NCBI GenBank assembly: GCA_028277885.1
Contig: JANQFK010000022.1
Coordinates: forward strand, 240,052 to 304,051
Reading direction: 5' to 3'
DNA: 64,000 bases
Source of the DNA: Myxococcota bacterium
GTDB taxonomy: Bacteria > Myxococcota_A > UBA9160 > UBA6930
How positions within the stretch are numbered: position 1 is the stretch's first letter; the number at the start of each line of letters is the position of its first letter. This document shows, piece by piece, positions 51,179 through 58,674 of this stretch. The translations under genes were made by a program, and so were the position numbers. Below the pieces are notes generated by a model. The model was not told the origin of the DNA. It worked only from the letters and a program-made list of their open reading frames with translations, and made no database searches.

Positions 51179-51931
51179 TCAGATCCGGGGGGCGTGGGCC
51201 GCGCGGCGGGAGCGGAGCGCGCCGAGCCCGCCCAGGGCGAGCCCCAGCAGGCTCGCGGTCCCCGGCTCGGGGACCGGGAGGGGCGGCGCGTTGCCGGTGC
51301 TGAACTCGATGCTGTCGAGGGCGATGTCGCTCGCGAAGGACGGCCCGATCACGGCGCGGAAGCGGAACACGAGGTCGGACTCGCCGTCGAAGGCCCCCAG
51401 ATGGACCTCCCCGAGGTGCCACGCGTCGCCCTGGTCCCCCACGATGGGGGCGGCCACGTCCTCGACGAAGCTCGCTCCCCCGTCGCTGCTGACGTCGAAG
51501 TGGAGCTCGCCCATGGCGGGGCCGAACATGTGGTAGGCGAAGCTCACCGCGACCCCGGCGAGGCCGGTGAGATCCAGCACGGGCGACGCGAGGTTCTTGA
51601 CGTCGCTCGCGCAGCCGCTCGCCTCGACGTAGGCGTAGTGGCCGCTGCCGCCGTGGCTGTGGTCGCCGCTCGGCCCGGTGCCGAGCGAGCCCGTGCCGTT
51701 CGCGTCCACCAGCCAGTCGCCGTCGTCGCCCGTCTCGTTGAGCCAGCCGTTCGCCATCGTGTAGGCGGAGAAGCAGCTCGTGCCGAGGGAGGTCGCCATC
51801 CCCTCGAAGTCCTCGCTGAGAATGGAGACCGCGGAGGCGCCCGGGGCGAAGGCCAGCAGGGCCCCGGCGAGGGCCGGGCCCGCCACCCGGAGGCGGCAGC
51901 GGTGCAGAGCACGCTGAGCAAGGCTGCGCAT
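51179..51931 (-). CDS. PEP-CTERM sorting-domain protein, MAM/concanavalin-like
   Basis: 250 residues: signal peptide (AGALLAFAPGASA), a beta-sandwich body (ILSEDFEGM..., ASPVLDLTGLAGVAVSFAYHMFG, ELHFDVSSDGGASF) of MAM-like type, and the C-terminal sorting signal VPEPGTASLLGLALGGLGAL followed by RSRR. The motif and hydrophobic helix are recognised by exosortase, which removes the tail as the protein is moved to the outer surface with EPS. A substrate for the system at the left of the window. Confidence 0.9.
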   Translation of the reverse strand: MRSLAQRALHRCRLRVAGPALAGALLAFAPGASAVSILSEDFEGMATSLGTSCFSAYTMANGWLNETGDDGDWLVDANGTGSLGTGPSGDHSHGGSGHYAYVEASGCASDVKNLASPVLDLTGLAGVAVSFAYHMFGPAMGELHFDVSSDGGASFVEDVAAPIVGDQGDAWHLGEVHLGAFDGESDLVFRFRAVIGPSFASDIALDSIEFSTGNAPPLPVPEPGTASLLGLALGGLGALRSRRAAHAPRI

Positions 51932-52049
51932 GGGAGAACGTTCCTGCGGCGGTCGGGACCGGGCCGTCCTGGTGGGTGGGGTCCGGGCCGCGGGAGGTGA
52001 CGCCGGCTCGGCTTGACTCCACCTGCCCCTCTGCTACGAGATCCTGGCC

Positions 52050-52355
52050 GTGCACCGCTCCGCACACCTCTTCGTAGCGGTCTTCCTGGGGCTCTCCTTC
52101 GGGGTCACGCTCCACGGGCACGCCGCCTCGGAGCGGGGCCCGGTCCTGGAGGCCGCCTCGGCCCCCAGCCACGCCGCGGGCGCGCCCTGCGCACTCTGCG
52201 GCGTCTCGAGCGCCCGGGCCGCGGCCCCCGTCGCCGCCGGCGGGGCAATTGCCGCCCCGCCGCGGCGGGCCGAGCCGGCTCCGCCCCGGCCTCTCGTGCC
52301 CGGCGCCGCTCTCCGCGGCCGTCTTGCCGCCCGCGCGCCTCCGCGCGCCTCCTAG
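52050..52355 (+). CDS. Small secreted Cys-pair protein (DUF2946-like) before the TonB receptor
   Basis: 101 residues, GTG start. N-terminal hydrophobic segment (LFVAVFLGLSFGVTL) and a single PCALC motif, then an Ala/Pro/Arg-rich tail. Such short proteins are common directly upstream of metal TonB-dependent receptors; this one has the same arrangement, 66 bp before the receptor gene. Role unknown; the Cys pair could bind a metal. Confidence 0.6.
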   Translation: MHRSAHLFVAVFLGLSFGVTLHGHAASERGPVLEAASAPSHAAGAPCALCGVSSARAAAPVAAGGAIAAPPRRAEPAPPRPLVPGAALRGRLAARAPPRAS

Positions 52356-52421
52356 CTCCGCCAGCCCTCGACTCCGATTCCCACCCTTGCCGCGCCCGCA
52401 GGCGCGCAGGAGTACCCCTTC

Positions 52422-54431
52422 ATGCGTCGCACCTCTCGCGGCCCGAGCCTGCTCCTCGCATGCTCGCTCTGTGCCACGCCGACCCTCGCCGTGGAGCCCG
52501 AGCACACGGAGGAGCAGGCGTCCGACCCGATCATCGTGACCCCCTCCCCGCTGCCGCGCACCAGCGAGGAGCTCGCCGTGCCCGTCACGGTCCTCGACGC
52601 CGACCACGTGAAGAGCCACGTCGGGACCACGGTGGGCGAGACCCTGCGCAACGAGCCCGGCATCACGACGTCGTCCTTCTCCGCGGGCTCGAGCCGGCCG
52701 GTGATCCGTGGCCAGGACACCTTCCGCGTCCGGGTGCTGGACGACGGCCTGGGGAGCCACGACGTCTCGCCGATCAGCGCCGACCACGGCGTCCCGGTGA
52801 ACCCCCTCACCGCGGAGCGCATCGAGGTCGTGCGCGGCCCCGCGACCCTGCGCTACGGGGGCGGGGCCATCGGGGGCGTGGTCAACGTGATCTCGAACCG
52901 GGTGCCCCGGCAGCTCCTCGAGACCCCGGCCACGGGCGAGGTCCGCCTCGGCTACGACACGGGCAGCCGCGGCCGCGACGCCGCCCTGCTCTTCGAGGGC
53001 TCCCATGGCTCCTTCGCCTACCACCTCGACGCCGTGACCCGCGACAGCGACGACTACGACGTGGCCGGCGAGGGCCGCAAGCAGCGCAACAGCGACACGG
53101 ACGCCTGGTCGGGCTCCCTCGGCCTGGCCTGGATCGGCGAGCAAGGGCGCCTCGGCTTCGGCTACTCCAAGTTCGAGAACGTCTACGGCATCCCGATCCC
53201 GCCCGACGAGCTCGAGGGCGTCTCCATCGACCTCGACAAGAAGAGCTGGGACTTCGAGGCCGATCTCTACGAGCCCATTTCCTGGCTGCCCGAGCTGCGC
53301 TTCCGCGGCCGCTACTCGGACTACGACCACGACGAGGTCGAGGACGGCGCCGCCCTCTCGACCTTCGACAACGACGAGTGGGAGGGACGCCTGGAGGCGG
53401 TCCACCAGCCCTTCGGCCCCTTCCGCGGCGCCGTCGGGCTCCAGCACCGGGACGTCGACCTGCGCGCCGCCGGCGAGGGCCGGGAGCTGCTGGCCCCCAC
53501 CCAGACCAACACCCTCGCCCTCTACGTCTACGAGGACGCCCAGCTCGGCGAGGACATGGTGCTCCAGCTCGGGGCCCGCATCGAGCGCACCGAGGTGCAG
53601 GGCACGCCGGCCGACGATCGCCGGCGGCGGCGCGGCTACGTGCCCCTCTCGGCGAGCGCGGGCATGGTCTACAACATCGCGGACCCGCTCCAGCTGGGCC
53701 TGACCCTCTCGGCCACCCAGCGCGCCCCCGACGCCCTCGAGCTCTTCGCCCGCGGTCCCCACGAGGCCGACGAGACCTTCCAGGTCGGCGACCCGAGCCT
53801 CGACGAGGAGACCTCCTTCGCCGCGGACCTGCTGCTGCGCGGAACCTGGAACCGGCTGCTCTTCGAGGCGAGCCTGTTCGCCTACCGCTACGACGACTTC
53901 GTGTTCGGTCGCAAGACCGGCCGCACCTGCGACGAGATGGGCGCCTGCATCGTCGGCCCGGGCGAGGAGCTCGACGAGCTCCTCTTCACCCAGGAGGACG
54001 CCACCTTCCTCGGGAGCGAGCTGCTGGTGCGCTTCGATCTGGGCGAGTGCCTCGGTGGACGCATCGGGCTCGACGGGCAGCTGGACTTCGTCCGGGCCCG
54101 GCTGGATCGCACCGGCGACGTACCGCGCATCCCGCCCCTGCGCTGGGGCGGCGGCGTCAGCTACCGCAACACCCGCTTCCAGGCGCGGGTCGGGTTCCTG
54201 CACCACGAGCAGCAGAGCGACGTGGGGGACTTCGAGTCCACCACGAGCGGCTTCACCATGGTGGACGCCACCGCGACCCTGCGCGTCCACGAGGGCCGCA
54301 CGCCGGTGGACCTGACGCTCACGGGGAAGAACCTGCTGAACGCCAAGGCGCGCAACGCCGTCTCGTTCAACCGGGACGACGTGGTGCTCCCGGGCCGGAC
54401 CCTCCGGGTGGGCGTGGACCTCGGCTTCTAG
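52422..54431 (+). CDS. TonB-dependent outer-membrane receptor, ZnuD-like
   Basis: 669 residues with signal peptide. Plug domain (PVTVLDADHVKSHVGTTVGETL, PVIRGQDTFRVRVLDDGL, DHGVPVNPLTAERIEVVRGP, GGGAIGGVVNVISNRVP), where the DHGVPVNP segment resembles the zinc receptor ZnuD group, and a 22-strand-type barrel ending VGVDLGF with terminal Phe. It probably takes up zinc or another metal by TonB energy; no Zur box seen. Confidence 0.88.
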   Translation: MRRTSRGPSLLLACSLCATPTLAVEPEHTEEQASDPIIVTPSPLPRTSEELAVPVTVLDADHVKSHVGTTVGETLRNEPGITTSSFSAGSSRPVIRGQDTFRVRVLDDGLGSHDVSPISADHGVPVNPLTAERIEVVRGPATLRYGGGAIGGVVNVISNRVPRQLLETPATGEVRLGYDTGSRGRDAALLFEGSHGSFAYHLDAVTRDSDDYDVAGEGRKQRNSDTDAWSGSLGLAWIGEQGRLGFGYSKFENVYGIPIPPDELEGVSIDLDKKSWDFEADLYEPISWLPELRFRGRYSDYDHDEVEDGAALSTFDNDEWEGRLEAVHQPFGPFRGAVGLQHRDVDLRAAGEGRELLAPTQTNTLALYVYEDAQLGEDMVLQLGARIERTEVQGTPADDRRRRRGYVPLSASAGMVYNIADPLQLGLTLSATQRAPDALELFARGPHEADETFQVGDPSLDEETSFAADLLLRGTWNRLLFEASLFAYRYDDFVFGRKTGRTCDEMGACIVGPGEELDELLFTQEDATFLGSELLVRFDLGECLGGRIGLDGQLDFVRARLDRTGDVPRIPPLRWGGGVSYRNTRFQARVGFLHHEQQSDVGDFESTTSGFTMVDATATLRVHEGRTPVDLTLTGKNLLNAKARNAVSFNRDDVVLPGRTLRVGVDLGF

Positions 54432-54489
54432 CCCGCCGGCCTTCCAGCTCTCCGGCTGGCCGGCTGGCGAGAGGGGGCCCGGAGCGCCG

Positions 54490-55299
54490 CTACTTCCGCG
54501 CGAAGACGTGGAGGCTCTTCACCGTGTCGGTGTAGCGCTCGACGTCGTCGTCGGAGAGCCGGAGCCGCTCGGCGACCTCCTTCACCCGGGGATCGTCGGG
54601 CGGGAACAGGCCCCCGAAGGACGCCTCGCCCTCGACCCGCACCTCCCGGAAGCCCGCCTCCCGGATCGTGCGGAGGTAGTCGTCGCGCTGGCTGGCCCCG
54701 CCCACGCAGCCCACCCAGGCCTCGATGCTCTCGAGCACCGCCGGGGGCAGCGGCCCGTCGAGCACGATGTCGGACACCATCACGCGGCCGCCCGGGCGCA
54801 GCACGCGCCAGGCCTCGGCGTAGACGCGGTCCTTCTGGGGGGAGAGGTTGATGACGCAGTTCGAGACGATGGCGTCGACGCTCTCGTCCTCGACGGGAAG
54901 CGCCTCGATCTGGCCCTTGCGGAACTCGACGTTCGTGACGCCCGCCTTGCCGGCGTTCTCCCGCGCCTTCTCCAGCATGGCGTCGGTCATGTCGACGCCG
55001 ATCACGCGCCCCGTCGGGCCCACCTGGCGGGCGGCCAGGAAGGCGTCCATGCCGGCCCCGGAGCCCAGGTCGAGGACCGTCTCTCCCGGGCACAGGGCGT
55101 CGATGGCGGTCGGGTTGCCGCAGCCCACGCCGAGGTTCGCGCCCTCGGGCACCGCGTCGAGCTGAGCCTCGCTGTAGCCCGCACGCCGCCCGGCCTCGCG
55201 GGCAACGGCGGCGTCGCCGCCGCGCGCCACGCGCGTGTAGCCCTCCCGAACCTCCTCGCGGAGGCGCTCGGGATCCCGGGATCGAGCCGTCTCGGCCAT
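54490..55299 (-). CDS. arsM: Arsenite methyltransferase ArsM
   Basis: 269 residues. Methyltransferase motif I VLDLGSGAGMDAFLA (~72-86), ANLGVGCGNPTA with the first functional Cys, and SNCVINLSPQKDRVYAEAWRVL with the second, then VGCVGGASQRDDY with a third: the Cys set of arsenite methyltransferases. Product volatilises or detoxifies arsenic. Start at 55299 after GAGGAGCG. Divergent promoter with an ArsR-type operator. Confidence 0.93.
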   Translation of the reverse strand: MAETARSRDPERLREEVREGYTRVARGGDAAVAREAGRRAGYSEAQLDAVPEGANLGVGCGNPTAIDALCPGETVLDLGSGAGMDAFLAARQVGPTGRVIGVDMTDAMLEKARENAGKAGVTNVEFRKGQIEALPVEDESVDAIVSNCVINLSPQKDRVYAEAWRVLRPGGRVMVSDIVLDGPLPPAVLESIEAWVGCVGGASQRDDYLRTIREAGFREVRVEGEASFGGLFPPDDPRVKEVAERLRLSDDDVERYTDTVKSLHVFARK

Positions 55300-55320
55300 G
55301 GTGTCGCTCCTCGTTCTCGA

Positions 55321-55353
55321 TTTGATAATGCTGGAACTATCGAAATTGGTCAA
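55321..55353 (-). promoter_or_regulatory. arsM promoter with ArsR/SmtB-type operator
   Basis: On the minus strand TTGACC (55348-55353), 17-bp spacer, CATTAT (55325-55330). Overlapping both elements and the spacer is an inverted repeat TTTGATA (55321-55327) ... TATCGAAA (55338-55345), the TTTGAT-type site of ArsR-family repressors. The repressor gene is not in the window. Confidence 0.6.
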
Positions 55354-55427
55354 CCCCCACCCCTCGGCCTGCCACCCGGGCGCCCCGAGCGGCCACCTCC
55401 CCTCCAGCTGGGGGTCGGGAGCCCGTC

Positions 55428-56138
55428 ATGCGCCATCGCCGCCTCGCACCCTGCCTGGCCGCCCTGGGCCTCCTCGCGAGCCCGCCCGCGGCCGCCCTGC
55501 CCTTCACCGTAACGCTCACGGTCGAGTACACGACCGGGACGAGCCTCTCCCTCCAGGGCTCCGGAGCCAGCCTGGACGGCGTCGCCGGCGCCTTCGATGC
55601 GACCTCCGGCGTCCTCCTGGGCAGCGCCGGCCCCGTGGACGCGCCCCTCTCGCTGGCTCCGGCCCTGGTGGCGGCGGGCCTCGACGCCGTGTCGAGCGGC
55701 CCGGGGAGCTTCGCCGGCGGATCCGGGACCCTGGCCCTGAACGGCTCGCTCCTTCACTTCATCTTCTCGGCCGTGCCCGGCTCCGAGATTCCCGTCCCCC
55801 TCGCGGTCGTCGGGGCCGGCGGCAGCGCACCGATCTCGGCCGACACCGACCTGGGCTTCGTCACGGGCTCGGTCACGGGCGCGCCCTGGACCACGGGTGC
55901 CGTCACCGCCGTGGGATCCGCCGAGAGCCTCACCGCCGCGGGCTTCGACGCCCGGGCGTCCTCGGGCGTCGGCGCGTTCCGGGTCGTGACGCCCTTCGAG
56001 GTGACCCTCGACACCGGGGACGGACCGGTCTTTCCGGGCACCGCGGCCCTCGACTTCGTCTTCACCCCCGAGCCCGCGTCGCTGCTCCTGCTGGGCTCCG
56101 GGCTCTTCGCCCTGGCCGGGCTCCGCCGCCTCTCCTAG
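55428..56138 (+). CDS. PEP-CTERM sorting-domain protein
   Basis: 236 residues: signal peptide (LAALGLLASPPAAALP), a Gly/Ser/Ala-rich beta body without clear fold, and the C-terminal signal TPEPASLLLLGSGLFALAGLRRLS. Second probable exosortase substrate. Its TAG is flush with repeat copy 5. Confidence 0.88.
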   Translation: MRHRRLAPCLAALGLLASPPAAALPFTVTLTVEYTTGTSLSLQGSGASLDGVAGAFDATSGVLLGSAGPVDAPLSLAPALVAAGLDAVSSGPGSFAGGSGTLALNGSLLHFIFSAVPGSEIPVPLAVVGAGGSAPISADTDLGFVTGSVTGAPWTTGAVTAVGSAESLTAAGFDARASSGVGAFRVVTPFEVTLDTGDGPVFPGTAALDFVFTPEPASLLLLGSGLFALAGLRRLS

Positions 56139-56200
56139 GAGGCCGACCCGGGATGGGTCGCCTTCCGCCACAAAGCGAGCCCGGAGGGCTCGCTCGGCCA
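56137..56200 (+). repeat. Intergenic repeat, module A only, copy 5
   Basis: GGAGGCCGACCCGGGATGGG, CCTTCCGCC, AAAGCGAGCCC, GGGCTCGCT. Overlaps the last bases of the PEP-CTERM gene stop. Confidence 0.8.
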
Positions 56201-56239
56201 GCCCGTCTCGGGGACGCGGCGTCGGCTAGGCTGCGAGCC

Positions 56240-57163
56240 ATGCAGCGCATCGTCTCCCTGCTGCCCAGCCTGAGCGAGATCGCCTGCGCGCTGGGCCTCG
56301 AGGGGCGTCTCGTGGGGCGCTCCCACGAGTGCGACCACCCCGCCAGCCTCGCGCGGCTCCCCGCCTGCACGGAGCCGCGCTTCGACGTCTCCGGGACGAG
56401 CGCCGAGATCGACTCCCGGGTGAAGCGCCTCGTCCGGGACGGGCTCTCGGTCTACCGGGTCGACGCCGAGCGCCTGCGCGAGCTCGCGCCCGACCTGGTC
56501 CTCACCCAGGACCAGTGCGAGGTGTGCGCCGCGAGCCTCTCGGACGTCGAGCAGGCCCTGGCCGATTGGACCGGCGGCGCGCCCCGGGTGCTCTCCCTCT
56601 CGCCCCACACCCTCGGCGACGTCTGGGGCGACATCCGTCGCGTCGGCGACGCCGCCGGCGTGCCCGAGCGGGCCGAGGCGCTCACCACGGCGCTCACCGA
56701 CCGCGTGACCGGGATCGGCGAGCGCACCGGAGGCCTGGTGGACCGGCCAAGGGTGGCGTGCCTCGAGTGGCTCGACCCGCCCATGGCGGCGGGCCACTGG
56801 ATGCCCGAGCTGGTCGCCCTGGCCGGAGGCTCCACGCCCTTCGGCGAGCCGGGCGCGCCCTCGCCCTGGATCACCTGGACGCAGCTGCGCGACGCCGATC
56901 CGGACGTCGTGCTGCTGCTGCCCTGCGGCTTCGGCCTCCAGCGCACGCGGTCCGAGCTTCCGCTCCTGGCCGGCCGCCCCGAGTGGGCGGCGCTGCGCGC
57001 GGTGCGCGAGGGTCGGGTCGCCCTCGTCGACGGCAACGCCTTCATGAACCGCTCCGGGCCGCGCCTGGTCGAGTCCCTCGAGATCCTCGCCGAGATCCTG
57101 CACCCCGGGCTGTTCCGGTTCGGGCACGAGGGCGAGGCCTGGGAGCGACTGCCGGCCTCCTAG
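56240..57163 (+). CDS. Cobalamin-binding protein (BtuF-like)
   Basis: 307 residues, no signal peptide. MQRIVSLLPSLSEIACALGL and GRSHECDHP open a helical-backbone metal receptor domain; TQDQCEVCAASLSDVEQAL has the Cys pair common in cytosolic or unexported BtuF-like corrinoid-binding proteins, and ITWTQLRDADPDVVLLLPCGF closes the second lobe. Transport or cobalamin salvage partners are not in the window. Its stop begins repeat copy 6. Confidence 0.85.
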   Translation: MQRIVSLLPSLSEIACALGLEGRLVGRSHECDHPASLARLPACTEPRFDVSGTSAEIDSRVKRLVRDGLSVYRVDAERLRELAPDLVLTQDQCEVCAASLSDVEQALADWTGGAPRVLSLSPHTLGDVWGDIRRVGDAAGVPERAEALTTALTDRVTGIGERTGGLVDRPRVACLEWLDPPMAAGHWMPELVALAGGSTPFGEPGAPSPWITWTQLRDADPDVVLLLPCGFGLQRTRSELPLLAGRPEWAALRAVREGRVALVDGNAFMNRSGPRLVESLEILAEILHPGLFRFGHEGEAWERLPAS

Positions 57164-57262
57164 CTGAGCGAGCCCTTCGGGCTCGCCTTGCGGCGGAAGC
57201 CGACCCATCCTGGGTCGGCCTCCTAGCTGCGATTCCGCTTCGCGGAACCTTTCGCGTCGTCG
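57162..57262 (+). repeat. Intergenic repeat, module A inverted plus module B, copy 6
   Basis: Module A (57162-57224) runs in the opposite orientation to the other copies: AGCGAGCCC...GGGCTCGC before GCCGACCCatccTGGGTCGGC. Module B (from 57223) continues in the usual orientation: CTAGCTGCGATTCCGC, GAACCTTTCGCGTCGTCGG. The inversion of A relative to B shows that the modules are separable. Confidence 0.8.
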
Positions 57263-58119
57263 GGCAGCAGCCCCTCGGCCCGGGCGCGCTCGAGCTCGGC
57301 CGCGTAGCCCGGGTTGGGTCGGCAGATGTGCTTCGAGGTTCCCGTCGAGAGCAGGCGCCCGTCCTCGGACCAGATCCGCGACACGCAGCCCACGATGCCG
57401 TCGTTGGCGAGGGGCACGTAGCCGTCGGCCAGCATCCACTCGGCCTCGGGGTCGAAGCGGTGGAACTGGACCGTGAGGTCGAGGTTGGGCATCAGGTACT
57501 CGTGGGGCCAGCCGTGGGCCGCGATGGTGGCGTTCCAGCCCGGGAAGTCGAGCCAGAAGAGCTGGCGCACCGCGTCGGCCTCGCGATCGGGGATGGGCGT
57601 GTCGGTGAAGCGCAGCCAGGTGCGCGAGACCGGCTCGCCGGGGCCCTCGTCCCAGCGCAGCGGGCGTCCCTCCATGCTGCGCCAGATCGGGAACCACTCG
57701 TCGTAGTTGTCCGCCAGCTCGTGGTAGGGCTTGAGCTCGCGGGGGCCGGGGACCGCCGGCGCGCAGCCGAGGTCGTGCTCGTAGCCCCGCAGCCCCTCGT
57801 CCACCATCCAGAGCAGTGCGGCCAGCAGCGTGCGCTCGCCCTGCACCACCTCGATCCGCAGCGACTCGGCGCGCTTGCCGCCACCGAGCGGCTCGACGCG
57901 AAGCTCCACGGGCCCGAACTCGCCCACGGCCAGGAAGTGGCAGTGGAAGCTCGCCGGGCGCGGCAGCCGGCTGCGCGCGATGCCGGCGCGCAGCGCGATG
58001 GAGGCCAGGTAGCCGCCGTTGGGTCCCCACACCGCCCACTCCGGCGACAGCTCGGCGCGCCCGCGGTTCGGATCCGCAGCGTCGAGGGCGACCCGGCTGT
58101 CGGCGACGAAGTCGGCCAC
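57223..58119 (-). CDS. Acyl-CoA thioesterase-like protein (TesB/4HBT type)
   Basis: 298 residues. Double hotdog: WAVWGPNGGYLASIALRAGIA (~28-48), FHCHFLAVGEFGPVELRVEPL, and the second half FHRFDPEAEWMLADGYVPLANDGIVGCVSRIWSEDGRLLSTGTSKHICRPN. Likely hydrolyses long or medium acyl-CoA. The C-terminal tail PDDAKGSAKRNRS is encoded in repeat module B and resembles the ROK kinase tail at 39919. Confidence 0.82.
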   Translation of the reverse strand: MADFVADSRVALDAADPNRGRAELSPEWAVWGPNGGYLASIALRAGIARSRLPRPASFHCHFLAVGEFGPVELRVEPLGGGKRAESLRIEVVQGERTLLAALLWMVDEGLRGYEHDLGCAPAVPGPRELKPYHELADNYDEWFPIWRSMEGRPLRWDEGPGEPVSRTWLRFTDTPIPDREADAVRQLFWLDFPGWNATIAAHGWPHEYLMPNLDLTVQFHRFDPEAEWMLADGYVPLANDGIVGCVSRIWSEDGRLLSTGTSKHICRPNPGYAAELERARAEGLLPDDAKGSAKRNRS

Positions 58120-58166
58120 GCTTCCTCCCCGGGAGGACCGCCGCAGACTCTATCGCCTCTCCTACC

Positions 58167-58210
58167 GGACGGCTCGAGGGACGGCTCGAGGGACGGCCCG
58201 AGGGACGGCC
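58167..58210. repeat. Tandem 12-mer repeat
   Basis: GGACGGCTCGAG occurs about 3.7 times in a row (third unit with C for T at position 8). It lies between the thioesterase start and the SnoaL-like gene end and has no coding function I can see. Confidence 0.75.
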
Positions 58211-58275
58211 AAGCCCGGTCGCCCTCGGCGTGCCCGAGCTCGTCGTCCGCGGCCTCGAAGCCGCGACCGGCGCCT

Positions 58276-58674
58276 TCAGGAGTCCTTCAGCTCGTCCAGC
58301 ATCCGCGCCATCATGCCGTGAACGAGCTGGATGGCCTTGAGGGGACGAACCATCACCTTGAAGTCGACGATCCGGCCCTCGGCATCGAAGCGGATCAGGT
58401 CCACGCCGTTCACGTGGACGCCGTCGATCTCGGTGCTGAACTCGAGGCAGGCGTCCCGGCCGGAGACGATCTCCCGCACGTAGTGGAAGCGGTCGTTGAA
58501 CAGCACCCGGAAGGCCGCGCCCAGGTAGAGGCGGGTGATGGCCCGACCCTTCTGCGGCGTGTGGACGATGGGGGAGTGGAACACCACGTCGTCCGCGAGC
58601 AGGGCGTCGAGGCCCGACGGATCGCGGCGCGCGAGCAGGTCGTGCCAGGCCGCGACGGGGTGGGGGTCGGTCAT
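58276..58674 (-). CDS. SnoaL/NTF2-like protein
   Basis: 132 residues, a single cone fold: MTDPHPVAAWHDLLARRDPSGLDALLADDVVFHSP, then FHYVREIVSGRDACLEFSTEIDGVHVNGVDLIRFDAEGRIVDFKVMVRP. Typical of small SnoaL-like domain proteins of unspecified function. Start ATG overlaps the TGA of the symporter gene (ATGA) so they are coupled. Confidence 0.82.
   Translation of the reverse strand: MTDPHPVAAWHDLLARRDPSGLDALLADDVVFHSPIVHTPQKGRAITRLYLGAAFRVLFNDRFHYVREIVSGRDACLEFSTEIDGVHVNGVDLIRFDAEGRIVDFKVMVRPLKAIQLVHGMMARMLDELKDS

Noticed and set aside
58167-58210. CRISPR-like array
   Set aside because: The 12-bp units are contiguous without spacers; it is a simple tandem repeat. No CRISPR array was seen elsewhere in the window.
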